Of a stretch of DNA of 64,000 bases, positions 51,627 to 61,079 are shown piece after piece (position 1 is the stretch's first letter; every line of letters begins with the position of its first letter). The stretch spans positions 501,026 to 565,025 of the forward strand of contig NZ_CP042243.1 of assembly GCF_008152325.1 (NCBI RefSeq), written 5' to 3'. Made by a program: the position numbers and the translations under genes. This stretch comes from Crassaminicella thermophila. Lineage in GTDB: Bacteria; Bacillota; Clostridia; Peptostreptococcales; Thermotaleaceae. Below the pieces are notes generated by a model that worked only from the letters and a program-made list of their open reading frames with translations, was not told where the DNA came from and did not search any database.

Positions 51627-52868
51627 TTATATAATTTTAACTGCATATATAATAAGCATTACAATATATACAAATGGCAGTATATATAGATAATTTTTAT
51701 ATAAATTTTTTATCTTTACTTCAAAATACTCTAGTGTAAGAACTTGGCACATGTGTAGTGGAGAAATATAGTAAAACATAAATGCACTTACGTATATAAA
51801 CATGGAGTATAAAAGCTTTATGTGATAATTTGGTGCTAAAGGTAATATCATAGGATATAGTATAGCGATTCCTGGTTGTGTAGATGCTAATGGGAATGAT
51901 ATTAAGGCAGCTGCTATAAATATTAATAGCTCTAGGGGAATCCCCTTATCTAACAAATGATTTAGATAGACAAATATTTCATCCATATTGTTTACAACGT
52001 TTTTAAAAATCATAATCCCAATTATTGCGATTACCATAGAAGGTTTAATTCCTTTGTATATTGTTTTTAATATATTTTCTCCTATATCGTATTTGCTATC
52101 TTGCCGTTTATCATATAAATTTATTACAATGCTTAGCAAAATACCGCCTATAAGTGAAATATAAAAAGGTAAATTTAATAATATAACGCCGAGTAAACTT
52201 ATGAGTATTGGCAGTGAATAAAATAAAAATTCTAAAATGGTTTTTAAATACTGTTTTTTGTTTATTTTTTCAATAGGTGGTTCGCTATAGTTTTTAAGAT
52301 AAAAGAAATATCCAAATATATACATAGCAACTGCAACTGGAAACTGTAGTTTGACAAAATCCCAGATGTTAAAATTCCCCAACTCAGCAGCCAATATTAT
52401 TGTAGGAGATAGAGGGAAAATAAAATAAAGAGCATGTCTAAAAATAAGGTTTATTGCTGCTCGTTTATCCTTTGGAATACTTAATCTTTCACCTAAAGTT
52501 TCAACAACAGGACAAGACATTAAAGCACCACCAGTAACTAATAGGGTACCGATAATTGCAGGAGCAATTAAAATTGTAGCCTTTGCACTTCTTAACATTT
52601 TTTCAAGAGCTATAATCATCCTATCTAAGATTAGGTATTTTTCCATTAGATGACCAAGGATTGAAATAAATGCGATTGTAACAGCCAATGAAATAGTTGT
52701 GGGTTCTGAGAATGTCTTTAAAAATATTTTAAAGATATAAAATATACTCCTTCCGTTTAAAAGGGCTAAAATAACGGCTCCGATCATTAAAGAATAACCA
52801 ATATTTACTTTTTTACTTACCAAAAATAATATTATTCCCATCGAAATTATTAGTGTTAATATGATCAT
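51627..52868 (-). CDS. DUF401 family membrane protein (permease-like)
   Basis: 413 residues from ATG 52868, following AAAGGTGAT; a TTG 18 bases earlier precedes that site. About eleven hydrophobic segments. The block ILIAPAIIGTLLVTGGALMSCPVVETLGERL (residues about 100-131) and FRHALYFIFPLSPTIILAAEL resemble the DUF401/GntP-type permease pattern of paired helices with glycine-rich and proline-rich loops. A carboxylate transporter is likely but unproven. Divergent from the epimerase gene. Confidence 0.85.
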   Translation of the reverse strand: MIILTLIISMGIILFLVSKKVNIGYSLMIGAVILALLNGRSIFYIFKIFLKTFSEPTTISLAVTIAFISILGHLMEKYLILDRMIIALEKMLRSAKATILIAPAIIGTLLVTGGALMSCPVVETLGERLSIPKDKRAAINLIFRHALYFIFPLSPTIILAAELGNFNIWDFVKLQFPVAVAMYIFGYFFYLKNYSEPPIEKINKKQYLKTILEFLFYSLPILISLLGVILLNLPFYISLIGGILLSIVINLYDKRQDSKYDIGENILKTIYKGIKPSMVIAIIGIMIFKNVVNNMDEIFVYLNHLLDKGIPLELLIFIAAALISFPLASTQPGIAILYPMILPLAPNYHIKLLYSMFIYVSAFMFYYISPLHMCQVLTLEYFEVKIKNLYKNYLYILPFVYIVMLIIYAVKII

Positions 52869-52959
52869 TTTCATCACCTTTTTCAATTTTATCTATTTAA
52901 TAATATATTAAAAATACCCTAAAAGTCTAGAAGTTTATTTGTTATATAGAGATTAATAT

Positions 52960-53039
52960 AGATAAACAATTTTAAGAAGAAATCTTTTTATATTTTTAAA
53001 AAAAAATATCGATATTGTTTATCTTTAGATAAATCTAAA
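52960..53039. promoter_or_regulatory. Inverted repeats in the divergent DUF401/epimerase intergenic region
   Basis: AGATAAACAAT (52960-52970) and its exact inverse ATTGTTTATCT (53014-53024) are 43 bases apart. Directly beside them is the palindrome TTTAGAT AA ATCTAAA (53024-53039). They could be operators for one or both genes. No known regulator is recognised. Confidence 0.5.
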
Positions 53040-53106
53040 ATATTTTAAGCATATGGTTATATTTATAAGAATAATTATATAAAAAATATATTGATAGGTG
53101 ATTAAG

Positions 53107-54087
53107 ATGAATACAATTCTTGTAACGGGGGGAGCTGGATTTATTGGTTCTCATCTGATAGAAAAGTTGTTATATTGTGGGAAAAATATAATAGCAATAG
53201 ATAATTTCAACGATTATTATGATCCTAAAGCAAAAGAGAAAAATTTAATGGAAATAAAATCTAATATGAAAAGACTTGGGATTGATAAGGGCAGGTTTAA
53301 GCTTTATAGACAAGATATAAGAAATAAGACAGAAATAAATAGGATTTTTAAGGAACATAAAATAGATATTATTATTCATTTAGCGGCTATGGCAGGGGTA
53401 AGATATTCTATTTTAGCACCTGATCTTTATTATGATGTAAATGTGAATGGTACATTAAATCTTTTAGAAGCTGCTAAGGAAAACAAGATTGATAAGTTTA
53501 TATTTGCTTCTAGCTCTTCTGTATATGGAAACAATAAAAAAATACCTTTTAATGAAAATGATTCTGTAGATTGTCCTATTTCTCCATATGCAGCATCAAA
53601 GAAAGCTGGTGAGCTACTGTGTTATACCTATTATCATTTACACAAAATAAGTATTGCTTGTTTACGTTTTTTTACTGTTTATGGACCAAGACAGCGGCCT
53701 GATCTTGCAATACATAAGTTTGCTAAATGTATTATGGAGGGTAAAAAGATTCCTTTCTTTGGAGATGGGGATACACAAAGAGATTATACTTACATAGATG
53801 ATATTATAGATGGAATCATAAAAACTATGGTCTGGATGAAAAAAAATAAAAGACAATATGAGATATTTAATCTTGGCAATTCAAGAACAATTTTTTTAAA
53901 TCAAATGGTAAAAACTTTAGAAGAAGTGTTAAATAAGAAGGCCTTACTAGAGAAATTACCATCACAGCCTGGAGATATGGGTAAAACTTATGCAGATATT
54001 ATAAAAGCAAAAACAATATTAGGTTATGCACCAAAAAAAGATTTTAAAGAAGGAGTAGAAGACTTTGTAAAATGGATGAAAAAATAA
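53107..54087 (+). CDS. NAD-dependent nucleotide-sugar epimerase (UDP-glucuronate 4-epimerase-like)
   Basis: 326 residues from ATG 53107, after AGGTGATTAAG; GTG 53098 lies in the ribosome site. GGAGFIGSH is the NAD-binding loop. DNFNDYYDPKAKEKNL after strand two is typical of UDP-glucuronate 4-epimerases. YAASKKAGE contains the catalytic Tyr-x-x-x-Lys, and RFFTVYGPRQRPDLA follows. It probably supplies UDP-galacturonate for surface polysaccharide. It stands alone, far from the nonulosonate run. A left-end fragment of the repeat element follows the stop. Confidence 0.9.
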   Translation: MNTILVTGGAGFIGSHLIEKLLYCGKNIIAIDNFNDYYDPKAKEKNLMEIKSNMKRLGIDKGRFKLYRQDIRNKTEINRIFKEHKIDIIIHLAAMAGVRYSILAPDLYYDVNVNGTLNLLEAAKENKIDKFIFASSSSVYGNNKKIPFNENDSVDCPISPYAASKKAGELLCYTYYHLHKISIACLRFFTVYGPRQRPDLAIHKFAKCIMEGKKIPFFGDGDTQRDYTYIDDIIDGIIKTMVWMKKNKRQYEIFNLGNSRTIFLNQMVKTLEEVLNKKALLEKLPSQPGDMGKTYADIIKAKTILGYAPKKDFKEGVEDFVKWMKK

Positions 54088-54090
54088 TGA

Positions 54091-54138
54091 AAATGAATTG
54101 AAAAATAACGCTCATAAATAAATTTTTAGAGAAAACTA
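54091..54138 (+). repeat. Left-end fragment of the structured repeat element (copy 3)
   Basis: AAATGAATTGAAAAATAACG, CTCATAAATAAATTTTTAGA and GAAAACTA match the left arm of copies 1 and 2. The rest is absent. A terminator hairpin follows directly, again placing the element at a terminator. Confidence 0.8.
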
Positions 54139-54145
54139 CAGTCTG

Positions 54146-54176
54146 AGACTCAAGTAAAAATTTGAGTCTTTTTTTG
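54146..54176 (+). terminator. Terminator after the epimerase gene
   Basis: AGACTCAA, 8-base loop, TTGAGTCT, then seven T. Confidence 0.88.
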
Positions 54177-54320
54177 TTTTAACAAATTCTACATTAATAA
54201 GTATGGTAAATTTTAAGTAATCACTGACATTTTTTGATAAGATTTGCTAACTTTTCGTAGATGGTGTATATTTATTTTAGATAGAATTGGACTAGGGGAT
54301 ATTAAGAGGAGGTCTAAGGA

Positions 54321-54920
54321 TTGCTCCAAGAAAAAATATTACTATTAATTTCAATGTATGGATATATAGGTATATTTTTAGCTTTGGTATTAGGAATCAT
54401 AGGATTACCTATACCTGATGAAGTGTTGTTAACCTTTGCAGGATTTTTAGTTTCGAAAGGAAAAATGGATTATTTCTTGTTGATTTTGGTTTCTTTTATA
54501 GGGAGTGTTGCAGGGGTATCTATTAGTTTTTTTATAGGTTATCATTTAGGACTACCTTTTTTACTAAAATATGGGAGGATTTTGGGAATAACAAAAAAAT
54601 CTTTGAATAAAGCTGAGAAATGGTACAATAAATATGGGAAATATACCATTGTGATAGGATATTTTATACCAGGTATACGACAGTTAAATGCATATTATGC
54701 AGGAATTATAAAAAAACCTTATTGGAAGTTTGCATTTTATGCTTATATTGGTGGATTTATTTGGGTCATGATATTTGTTACTTTAGGTATATATGTAGGT
54801 GAAAGATGGATGCTTTTTTCTCATATTATTCATAAATTTGCTTTGAGTGTGCTTGTCCTTATTTGTATTTGCTTTTGCATATATTATATTGTGAAAAATG
54901 TTAAAATAAAAAAAATATAG
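54321..54920 (+). CDS. DedA family membrane protein
   Basis: 199 residues, five to six hydrophobic segments. YGYIGIFLALVLGIIGLPIPDEVLLTFAGFLV (residues about 12-43) is the DedA reentrant-loop region. FIPGIRQLNAYYAGIIKKPYWKF contains the conserved arginine and glycine positions. DedA proteins act as undecaprenyl-phosphate or phospholipid translocases. Start TTG 54321 follows AGAGGAGGTC. A DUF1904 gene follows after 18 bases. Confidence 0.93.
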   Translation: MLQEKILLLISMYGYIGIFLALVLGIIGLPIPDEVLLTFAGFLVSKGKMDYFLLILVSFIGSVAGVSISFFIGYHLGLPFLLKYGRILGITKKSLNKAEKWYNKYGKYTIVIGYFIPGIRQLNAYYAGIIKKPYWKFAFYAYIGGFIWVMIFVTLGIYVGERWMLFSHIIHKFALSVLVLICICFCIYYIVKNVKIKKI

Positions 54921-54938
54921 TATATATGGAGGGATTAT

Positions 54939-55268
54939 ATGCCGCATATACGTGTAAGAGGTATGGGTCTAGAAAAGTTAAAAAATATTAGCAAAAAATT
55001 GGTAGATGATTTAGAAAATATTATAGGATGTCCAAGAGATTATTTCACATTAGAATATATTCCGAGTACTTTTATAATGGATGGAGAAGAAGATAAAGGA
55101 TATCCTTTTATAGAAGTTTTATGGTTTGATAGAGGACAGGAAGTTCAGGATCAGGCTGCTAAAGCAATAACAGATAGGGTAAATAATACAAATGAATATG
55201 AGGATGTATGCGTCATATTTAGAAAATTAGAAGAAAAGTGTTATTATGAAAATGGAGAACATTTTTAA
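54939..55268 (+). CDS. DUF1904 family protein
   Basis: 109 residues starting MPHIRVRGMGLEKLKNISKKLVDDL, with ENIIGCPRDYFTLEYIPSTF and IEVLWFDRGQEVQDQAA. This matches DUF1904, a tautomerase-like fold (Pro at residue 2 is suggestive of tautomerase chemistry, but the role is unknown). TGGAGGGATTAT precedes ATG 54939. Followed by a strong terminator. Confidence 0.9.
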   Translation: MPHIRVRGMGLEKLKNISKKLVDDLENIIGCPRDYFTLEYIPSTFIMDGEEDKGYPFIEVLWFDRGQEVQDQAAKAITDRVNNTNEYEDVCVIFRKLEEKCYYENGEHF

Positions 55269-55270
55269 AT

Positions 55271-55312
55271 AAAAATAACCTGTTGGATATGAAAAACCAA
55301 CAGGTTATTTTT
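55271..55312 (+). terminator. Terminator after DUF1904 gene
   Basis: AAAAATAACCTGTTGG, 10-base loop, CCAACAGGTTATTTTT. Confidence 0.93.
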
Positions 55313-55809
55313 GAATAAAAAGCAAAAAATACTTTATTTTACAAATATATATCAAAAATAAGAAAAAGGATTTGAATAAAATTTCAATATGTGTTAATAT
55401 ATTAACAACAATATGGATATAAAAGTAAACTTAAATAAAAATTGTTTGAATTTTATAATTGTTTTTTTTGAAACTAATAGTTAATAAATTAACGACAATA
55501 ATTTCCTTGCATAGCTATGAAATAGAATAGAAAAGAACAGATATGCTTTTAAAAAAATCAGTAAACAGATAATGGTGCCATAGTAAAGTTTAATAAGAAT
55601 AATAATTTTTATATACTTTTTAGGTTATTTTATAAAGTGTATAAAATATTTTTTTGTAGTTAGAAGTTAAAATATTAACGATATAATAGTATACAAGGAA
55701 AAACAAACATAAAAATATACAATGATACATAAGCAAATTCAATGCTTTAGTGTTAATTAATTAACATATTTAGATTTCTTAAATTTATGTAAAAAGAGGA
55801 GGTTTTATA
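55313..55809 (+). promoter_or_regulatory. Long regulatory region with four Rex-like operators
   Basis: No coding frame. Four boxes of the form GTTAA-N4-TTAAC: TGTTAATATATTAACA (55392-55407), AGTTAATAAATTAACG (55479-55494), AGTTAAAATATTAACG (55665-55680) and TGTTAATTAATTAACA (55751-55766). The Rex consensus is TTGTTAANNNNTTAACAA. Box spacings are 87, 186 and 86 bases. Rex represses fermentation genes when NADH is low. Binding is inferred from the motif. Confidence 0.78.
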
Positions 55810-57186
55810 ATGATTAAGTTTGATGTAGCAGCATGGATTATGAATCCATTTGTATTAATGTTTGTTGCAGTATTTACAGGAATGGTATTTGGAAAAGTGA
55901 AATTTGGTAAGTTTAATTTTGGGGTATCAGGTACGTTATTCTCTGGACTTTTAATAGGTTGGTGGGTACTTAAGTTTGCAAAAGGCTTTAATGAAGGGGA
56001 TAAAGCATTTGGTACTGCACAAAAGCTGATAAAAATAGGAGTGATTGATAAGAGTTTCTTTATCCTATTTTTGGTTTTATTTGTTGCTGCAGTTGGGTTA
56101 TTAGCGGCAAAGGATATGGGGGTAGTACTTAAAAAGTATGGTGCAAAATTTGTTGTTTTAGGCTTTATTATTACATTCTTAGGGGCTGCTGCTACATATG
56201 GAATGACGTTAATTAGTAATGAATCTAGTCCATATGAAGTATCAGGGGTATATACGGGTGCACTAACGAGTTCTCCTGGTCTTGCAGCAGCGATTGAAAC
56301 TGCAAGAGGACATTCTGCGGATTGGGTTGAAAAATATGAATCATTAGATACTAATGAGAAAGAAAGATTTTTAAAACTGCTTGATCCTTCAGGGGCACTT
56401 ACTCCAGAAAATACACCTACATTAACAGATGAACAAAAAGCACAGTTTGTAAAAAATGCTGAAGCTGGTATTGGAGTAGGGCATGCTATTGGATATCCAT
56501 TTGGTGTAATTATTGTAATTATTGCAGTAAACTTTTTCCCTAAAATATTTGGAATTGATGCAAATAAAGAGCTTGAGGATTTAAGAAAAGAAATGAATCA
56601 AGCTAGGGAAGAAGCAGCAGCTACTTCAGATATAGAAGAAACATCATTTGATTTGATTGGATTTTCTGTTGCTTGTTTTATAGGATATACCATAGGGAAA
56701 ATAAAAATATTCTTAGGACCGTTAGGATATTTTAGTCTTGGTTCTACAGGAGGGGTTTTAATAGGAGCTTTAATCCTTGGATATATAGGAAAAATTGGAT
56801 TTATAAATTTTAGGATGAATAATAAAATACTAGGTGTTATAAGACAACTTGCATTGGCTTTTTTCTTAGCAATAGTAGGATTAAGATATGGATTTAAGGT
56901 GTTTGATGCACTTTTAGGAACAGGATGGTACTTAGCTATTGTATCTCTTGTTGTAGGAGTTGTTGCTATGCTTTTAGGATTCTTCATTGGAAGATATGTA
57001 TTTAAGATTAACTGGATTATGCTATCTGGAGCAATATGCGGCGGAATGACTTCTACTCCAGGACTAGGAGCTGCTATTGATGCAGCAGGTTGTGATGACC
57101 CGGCAGCAGGATATGGAGCAACTTATCCATTTGCATTACTAGGTATGGTTATCTTCACAATTATTCTTCATAAAATGCCGATGTAG
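55810..57186 (+). CDS. AspT/YidE/YbjL-type transporter
   Basis: 458 residues in two related membrane halves. VSGVYTGALTSSPGLAAAIETARG (residues about 140-163) and ICGGMTSTPGLGAAIDAAGCDDPAAGYGATYPFALLGM (about 410-447) are paired duplication motifs of the AspT/YidE/YbjL permease group. GHAIGYPFGVIIVII lies before the central soluble loop. AspT exchanges aspartate and alanine; relatives may export succinate or other acids. Joined with a CoA-transferase gene under Rex-like boxes, an acid antiport role in fermentation is plausible (inference). AAGAGGAGG precedes ATG 55810. Confidence 0.85.
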   Translation: MIKFDVAAWIMNPFVLMFVAVFTGMVFGKVKFGKFNFGVSGTLFSGLLIGWWVLKFAKGFNEGDKAFGTAQKLIKIGVIDKSFFILFLVLFVAAVGLLAAKDMGVVLKKYGAKFVVLGFIITFLGAAATYGMTLISNESSPYEVSGVYTGALTSSPGLAAAIETARGHSADWVEKYESLDTNEKERFLKLLDPSGALTPENTPTLTDEQKAQFVKNAEAGIGVGHAIGYPFGVIIVIIAVNFFPKIFGIDANKELEDLRKEMNQAREEAAATSDIEETSFDLIGFSVACFIGYTIGKIKIFLGPLGYFSLGSTGGVLIGALILGYIGKIGFINFRMNNKILGVIRQLALAFFLAIVGLRYGFKVFDALLGTGWYLAIVSLVVGVVAMLLGFFIGRYVFKINWIMLSGAICGGMTSTPGLGAAIDAAGCDDPAAGYGATYPFALLGMVIFTIILHKMPM

Positions 57187-57215
57187 TAAAAATGCAAAAA
57201 ACAGGGGGAAATGAT

Positions 57216-58724
57216 ATGGATTTTTCAAAATTAGATAATAGAATAAGAAACAAAGAACTCTTTAATAAAGTAATGACAGCAGAAGAAGCGTCAAAATTTA
57301 TTCATGATGAAATGGTAATTGGAGTTAGTGGATTTACGCCATCAGGATATCCAAAAGCAGTGCCATTAGCTCTTGCAGAAAGGGTAAAACAAAGTGGAGA
57401 GAAAATGCATTTAGCATTGTATTCTGGTGCTTCATTAGGACCAGAAGTAGATGGTGCATGGGCAGAGGCTGGAATTATTGCAAAAAGACTTCCATACCAA
57501 ACTAATAGTAAATTAAGAAATAGCATCAATGAAGGCGAAGTAGAATATTTAGACATGCATTTAAGTCATACGCCACAGTATGTAAGTTATGGAATTTTAC
57601 CCAAAGTTGATGTTGCAATTGTTGAGGCAGTAGCAATAACAGAGGAAGGACATATAATTCCAACTATGGGAGTTGGAAATACACCAGTATTTGTAAAGCA
57701 AGCTGATAAGGTGATTGTAGAGATAAATACAGCAAAACCTTTAGCTCTTGAAGGTATGGCAGATATTTATATGTTAGAAAATCCACCACATAGAAAGCCA
57801 ATTCCAATTACAAAGCCAGATCAAAGAATAGGAACAACTTACATTCCATGTGGTAATGATAAAATTGTTGGAATCGTTATAACAGATTTACAAGATAAGA
57901 CAAGACCATTAACACCTGTTGATGATATATCAAAAAAGATATCAGCTAATATATTAAAGTTTTTAGAAAAAGAAGTAAAACTTGGACGATTACCTAAAAA
58001 TTTGCTTCCAATACAGTCTGGGGTAGGAAGTGTTGCTAATGCAGTCCTTTATGGACTTTGTGATTCAGATTTTGAAGACCTTACATGCTATACAGAAGTT
58101 GTGCAGGATTCAATGCTTGAACTACTAAGATGCAAAAAGGCAAAGCTTGCTTCAACAACTTCTATAAGTCCTTCACCAGAAGGATTAGTAAAGTTTGAAG
58201 AAGAAATTGAATTTTTCAAGGATAAAATCATTTTAAGACCTCAAGAGATAAGCAATCATCCAGAAGTTGCTAGGAGACTAGGGGTTATTGCTATGAATAC
58301 AGCTTTAGAAGTTGATATATATGGAAATGTTAATTCAACTCATGTAATGGGATCACGTATGATGAATGGAATTGGAGGATCTGGAGATTTTGCTAGAAAT
58401 GCATATCTTACAATATTCACCACAGCATCTACTGCAAAAAATGGAAATATATCTTCTATTGTTCCAATGGTTTCACATGTTGATCATACAGAGCATGATG
58501 TTATGGTAATTGTAACAGAGCAGGGTGTTGCAGATTTAAGAGGACTTAGTCCAAAGGAAAGGGCTTTAGAGATAATTAATAATTGTGTACATCCAGATTA
58601 CAAACCAATGCTATTAGATTATTATAAAAGGGCTTATGAAAGTGCTTACAAACATACCCCCCACATTTTAGAAGAAGCACTTTCATGGCACATAAAGTTT
58701 ATGAAAACAGGAAGTATGAAATAA
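57216..58724 (+). CDS. Succinyl-CoA:acetate CoA-transferase (acetyl-CoA hydrolase family)
   Basis: 502 residues from ATG 57216 after CAGGGGGAAATG; the ATG at 57192 precedes that ribosome site. GVSGFTPSGYPKAVPLAL opens the fold. LTCYTEVVQDSMLELL contains the catalytic glutamate, and the motif GIGGSGDFARNAYL near residue 390 binds the CoA. This family moves CoA between acetate and succinate (or butyrate, propionate) in anaerobes. Co-transcribed with the upstream transporter. Confidence 0.93.
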   Translation: MDFSKLDNRIRNKELFNKVMTAEEASKFIHDEMVIGVSGFTPSGYPKAVPLALAERVKQSGEKMHLALYSGASLGPEVDGAWAEAGIIAKRLPYQTNSKLRNSINEGEVEYLDMHLSHTPQYVSYGILPKVDVAIVEAVAITEEGHIIPTMGVGNTPVFVKQADKVIVEINTAKPLALEGMADIYMLENPPHRKPIPITKPDQRIGTTYIPCGNDKIVGIVITDLQDKTRPLTPVDDISKKISANILKFLEKEVKLGRLPKNLLPIQSGVGSVANAVLYGLCDSDFEDLTCYTEVVQDSMLELLRCKKAKLASTTSISPSPEGLVKFEEEIEFFKDKIILRPQEISNHPEVARRLGVIAMNTALEVDIYGNVNSTHVMGSRMMNGIGGSGDFARNAYLTIFTTASTAKNGNISSIVPMVSHVDHTEHDVMVIVTEQGVADLRGLSPKERALEIINNCVHPDYKPMLLDYYKRAYESAYKHTPHILEEALSWHIKFMKTGSMK

Positions 58725-58773
58725 AAGATTTTGCAGATTGGTTGTAAATGGATTTATAAATAAATTTTCATAT

Positions 58774-58815
58774 AAAAAAGGATGTCATCTATTTAAATAG
58801 ATGACATCCTTTTTT
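58774..58815. terminator. Two-way terminator between CoA-transferase and chemoreceptor genes
   Basis: 21-bp palindrome AAAAAAGGATGTCATCTATT+T / AAATAGATGACATCCTTTTT+T. Confidence 0.93.
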
Positions 58816-58824
58816 AGAGAAGTA

Positions 58825-60903
58825 TTAAACATGAAATTTATCAACAATTTCCTTTAATTTTATAGATATTTCATTAAGATTTTGAGCAGTATTTGAAATT
58901 ACTTCAATGGATGTAGATTGTTCTTCAATGGATGCAGAAACTTCTTCAGTAGAAGCTGCAGATGCTTCTGATATTGCAGATATTTCTTGCATTGAAGTAA
59001 CAATGTGATCTTTATTTTCATCAATATCTTTTATATTATTTGTTACATTTTCTATTTGATGTACAGTATTTTTTAATGATTTTTCTATTTCATTAAAAAC
59101 TTGAGCAGTATTTTTAAGGACTTGATTCGTTTTTTTATTTATTTCTTGTGCCAGATCCATATGATTTTTAGTACCATTAATCTCTGATTGAATTTGATTT
59201 ACAATAATTTCTATGTTTTTTGTAGATTTTCTTGTTTCTACTGCTAGTTTTCGAATTTCTTCGGCAACGACTGCAAATCCACGTCCAGCTTTTCCTGCTC
59301 GAGCTGCTTCTATAGCTGCATTTAATGCTAAAAGATTTGTTTGCTCTGCAATGGATTCAATTGCATTAACAATTTCATTGATTGTACTAGACTTTGTTGA
59401 AAGTTCATTTACTTTTTTACCAACTTGATGGATTATTTTATTATTTTCTTCAAATTTATTTTCTAAGTCCATAATAGCTTTCATACCTTGTTGATTAACC
59501 TTTATAGTTTCATTTGAATATTGTTCCATCAAGCTAGCGCTATTTGTCATGTCTTTTATTTTATTTGCGAAAGATGATAATTTGGATACACCCTCTTGTA
59601 CTTCTTTAGCCTGTGCAGTGGATCCACTTGCAAGCTCTTCAATAGCTTTGACAACACCTTCTACAGAAGTTGAAACATCGCTTGTAGAAGTAGCTAGGTG
59701 ATTTGCATATTCTGTAACACTTTTTGAATTTTCTTTTATATGGGTTGCGATTTCCCTTAGAGATTTTCGCATATCAACAATAGATTTTGCTATTTTTCCT
59801 GTTTCATCTTTGTATTTCAATACAATACTAAATCTTTCGTCATAGATTAAGTCTAAATTTTTTGTTTTATCTATCAGTTCTGTTAGTAATGTAATAGGCT
59901 TTGCAATTTTTTTTCCTATATATAAGGCAATAAACATAGATAATATAACTCCAGTTAGTGTGATGGTTATAGCTACTTTTGATAAATCTTTAATTTCTTT
60001 AAAAATTTCATCTTTACTAACAGCGATAAGTATAAACCAGCCATTTTTTAGTCTTTCATAGCTTAAAATCTTATCTACATCTGCAAAGGTAACTTCTGAT
60101 ATTCCCTTTGTATTTTTTTTGAGCAACTTAGCTAGATTTTTATATTTTCCATCTGCTATAGTTGTTAGATTATGTGATCTTGTTAATGTAGGATGAATGA
60201 GATAATCAAATTTTTTGTTTAATAAAAAGGCATATCCTGTATCATAAAGTTTGATTTTATGGATTTTATTCTCGAAAATTTCAAAATTAATGTTCATTCC
60301 AATGACGCCAATAAGTATGTTATCTATGTAAACGGCAGAAGTATAGGAAATCATTTCTTGCCCCATTTTATCACTAATATAAACATCACTCCATATGCCT
60401 TTTTTTGTTTTTGAAGCATTGTAATACCAAGACAAATCTTCATTATTTGGATAAAAATCATCTTTAGTATAAAGCTGATTTTCTACTCTTATGAAATTTC
60501 CATCTCCACGTTTATCTGAATAGCATATATAATATAGATCTCCTACAAGATTTGGATTAAAGAAAAAATAGGAGGATATAGTACCTTTTGAATGTTCAGC
60601 AAATTGTTTGACTGTTGGGGCTATAATATTCATATACTTTTTTATATATGCAGGATTTGTCATGTTTGATTTATCAAAACTACCTTCAATTGCTGTTTTT
60701 AAGCCTTTTACACTCATTTCCACATTTAAAAGAGTACTATTAAATTGATTAGTTGTACTTTCAGATTGTAAAGATAAATTTTCTTGAATTTTTTCATAAA
60801 CTACTTGACTTGATTTTTTTATTACTATGATTGTTATAAAAGTTGATATAATAACAGTAGATAGAACAACTGCTAAAATGATTTTAGTGCTAATTCTTTT
60901 CAT
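58825..60903 (-). CDS. Methyl-accepting chemotaxis protein (dCache sensor)
   Basis: 692 residues. TM1 spans about 8-28 and TM2 about 308-328; the dCache sensing domain lies between, with [24 protein letters not shown] and [23 protein letters not shown] follows. Signalling hairpin tip: [20 protein letters not shown] then [15 protein letters not shown]. Couples an external small ligand (amino or organic acid) to the CheA-CheW array. Start ATG 60903 follows GGAGG on the minus strand. No sigma-D promoter was recognised for it. Confidence 0.95.
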   Translation of the reverse strand: MKRISTKIILAVVLSTVIISTFITIIVIKKSSQVVYEKIQENLSLQSESTTNQFNSTLLNVEMSVKGLKTAIEGSFDKSNMTNPAYIKKYMNIIAPTVKQFAEHSKGTISSYFFFNPNLVGDLYYICYSDKRGDGNFIRVENQLYTKDDFYPNNEDLSWYYNASKTKKGIWSDVYISDKMGQEMISYTSAVYIDNILIGVIGMNINFEIFENKIHKIKLYDTGYAFLLNKKFDYLIHPTLTRSHNLTTIADGKYKNLAKLLKKNTKGISEVTFADVDKILSYERLKNGWFILIAVSKDEIFKEIKDLSKVAITITLTGVILSMFIALYIGKKIAKPITLLTELIDKTKNLDLIYDERFSIVLKYKDETGKIAKSIVDMRKSLREIATHIKENSKSVTEYANHLATSTSDVSTSVEGVVKAIEELASGSTAQAKEVQEGVSKLSSFANKIKDMTNSASLMEQYSNETIKVNQQGMKAIMDLENKFEENNKIIHQVGKKVNELSTKSSTINEIVNAIESIAEQTNLLALNAAIEAARAGKAGRGFAVVAEEIRKLAVETRKSTKNIEIIVNQIQSEINGTKNHMDLAQEINKKTNQVLKNTAQVFNEIEKSLKNTVHQIENVTNNIKDIDENKDHIVTSMQEISAISEASAASTEEVSASIEEQSTSIEVISNTAQNLNEISIKLKEIVDKFHV

Positions 60904-61079
60904 TGCTTTTTCCTCCGTTTATAATTCATAGCCTTAAATAAAATTCTACAGACATTACTAAAATCCTTCATATATTTTACATATATAGATATTATTTCTT
61001 TATAATACAAATAGTGTATAATAAGAAATAAAAAAACTAGACAAAATTTTTGAAAAAAGAATAACTTGGAGGTGTTAAT

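Noticed and set aside
51483-51689. 68-codon plus-strand frame downstream of the TIM-barrel gene
   Set aside because: Lies in the repeat element and crosses a terminator; low-complexity product without ribosome site.
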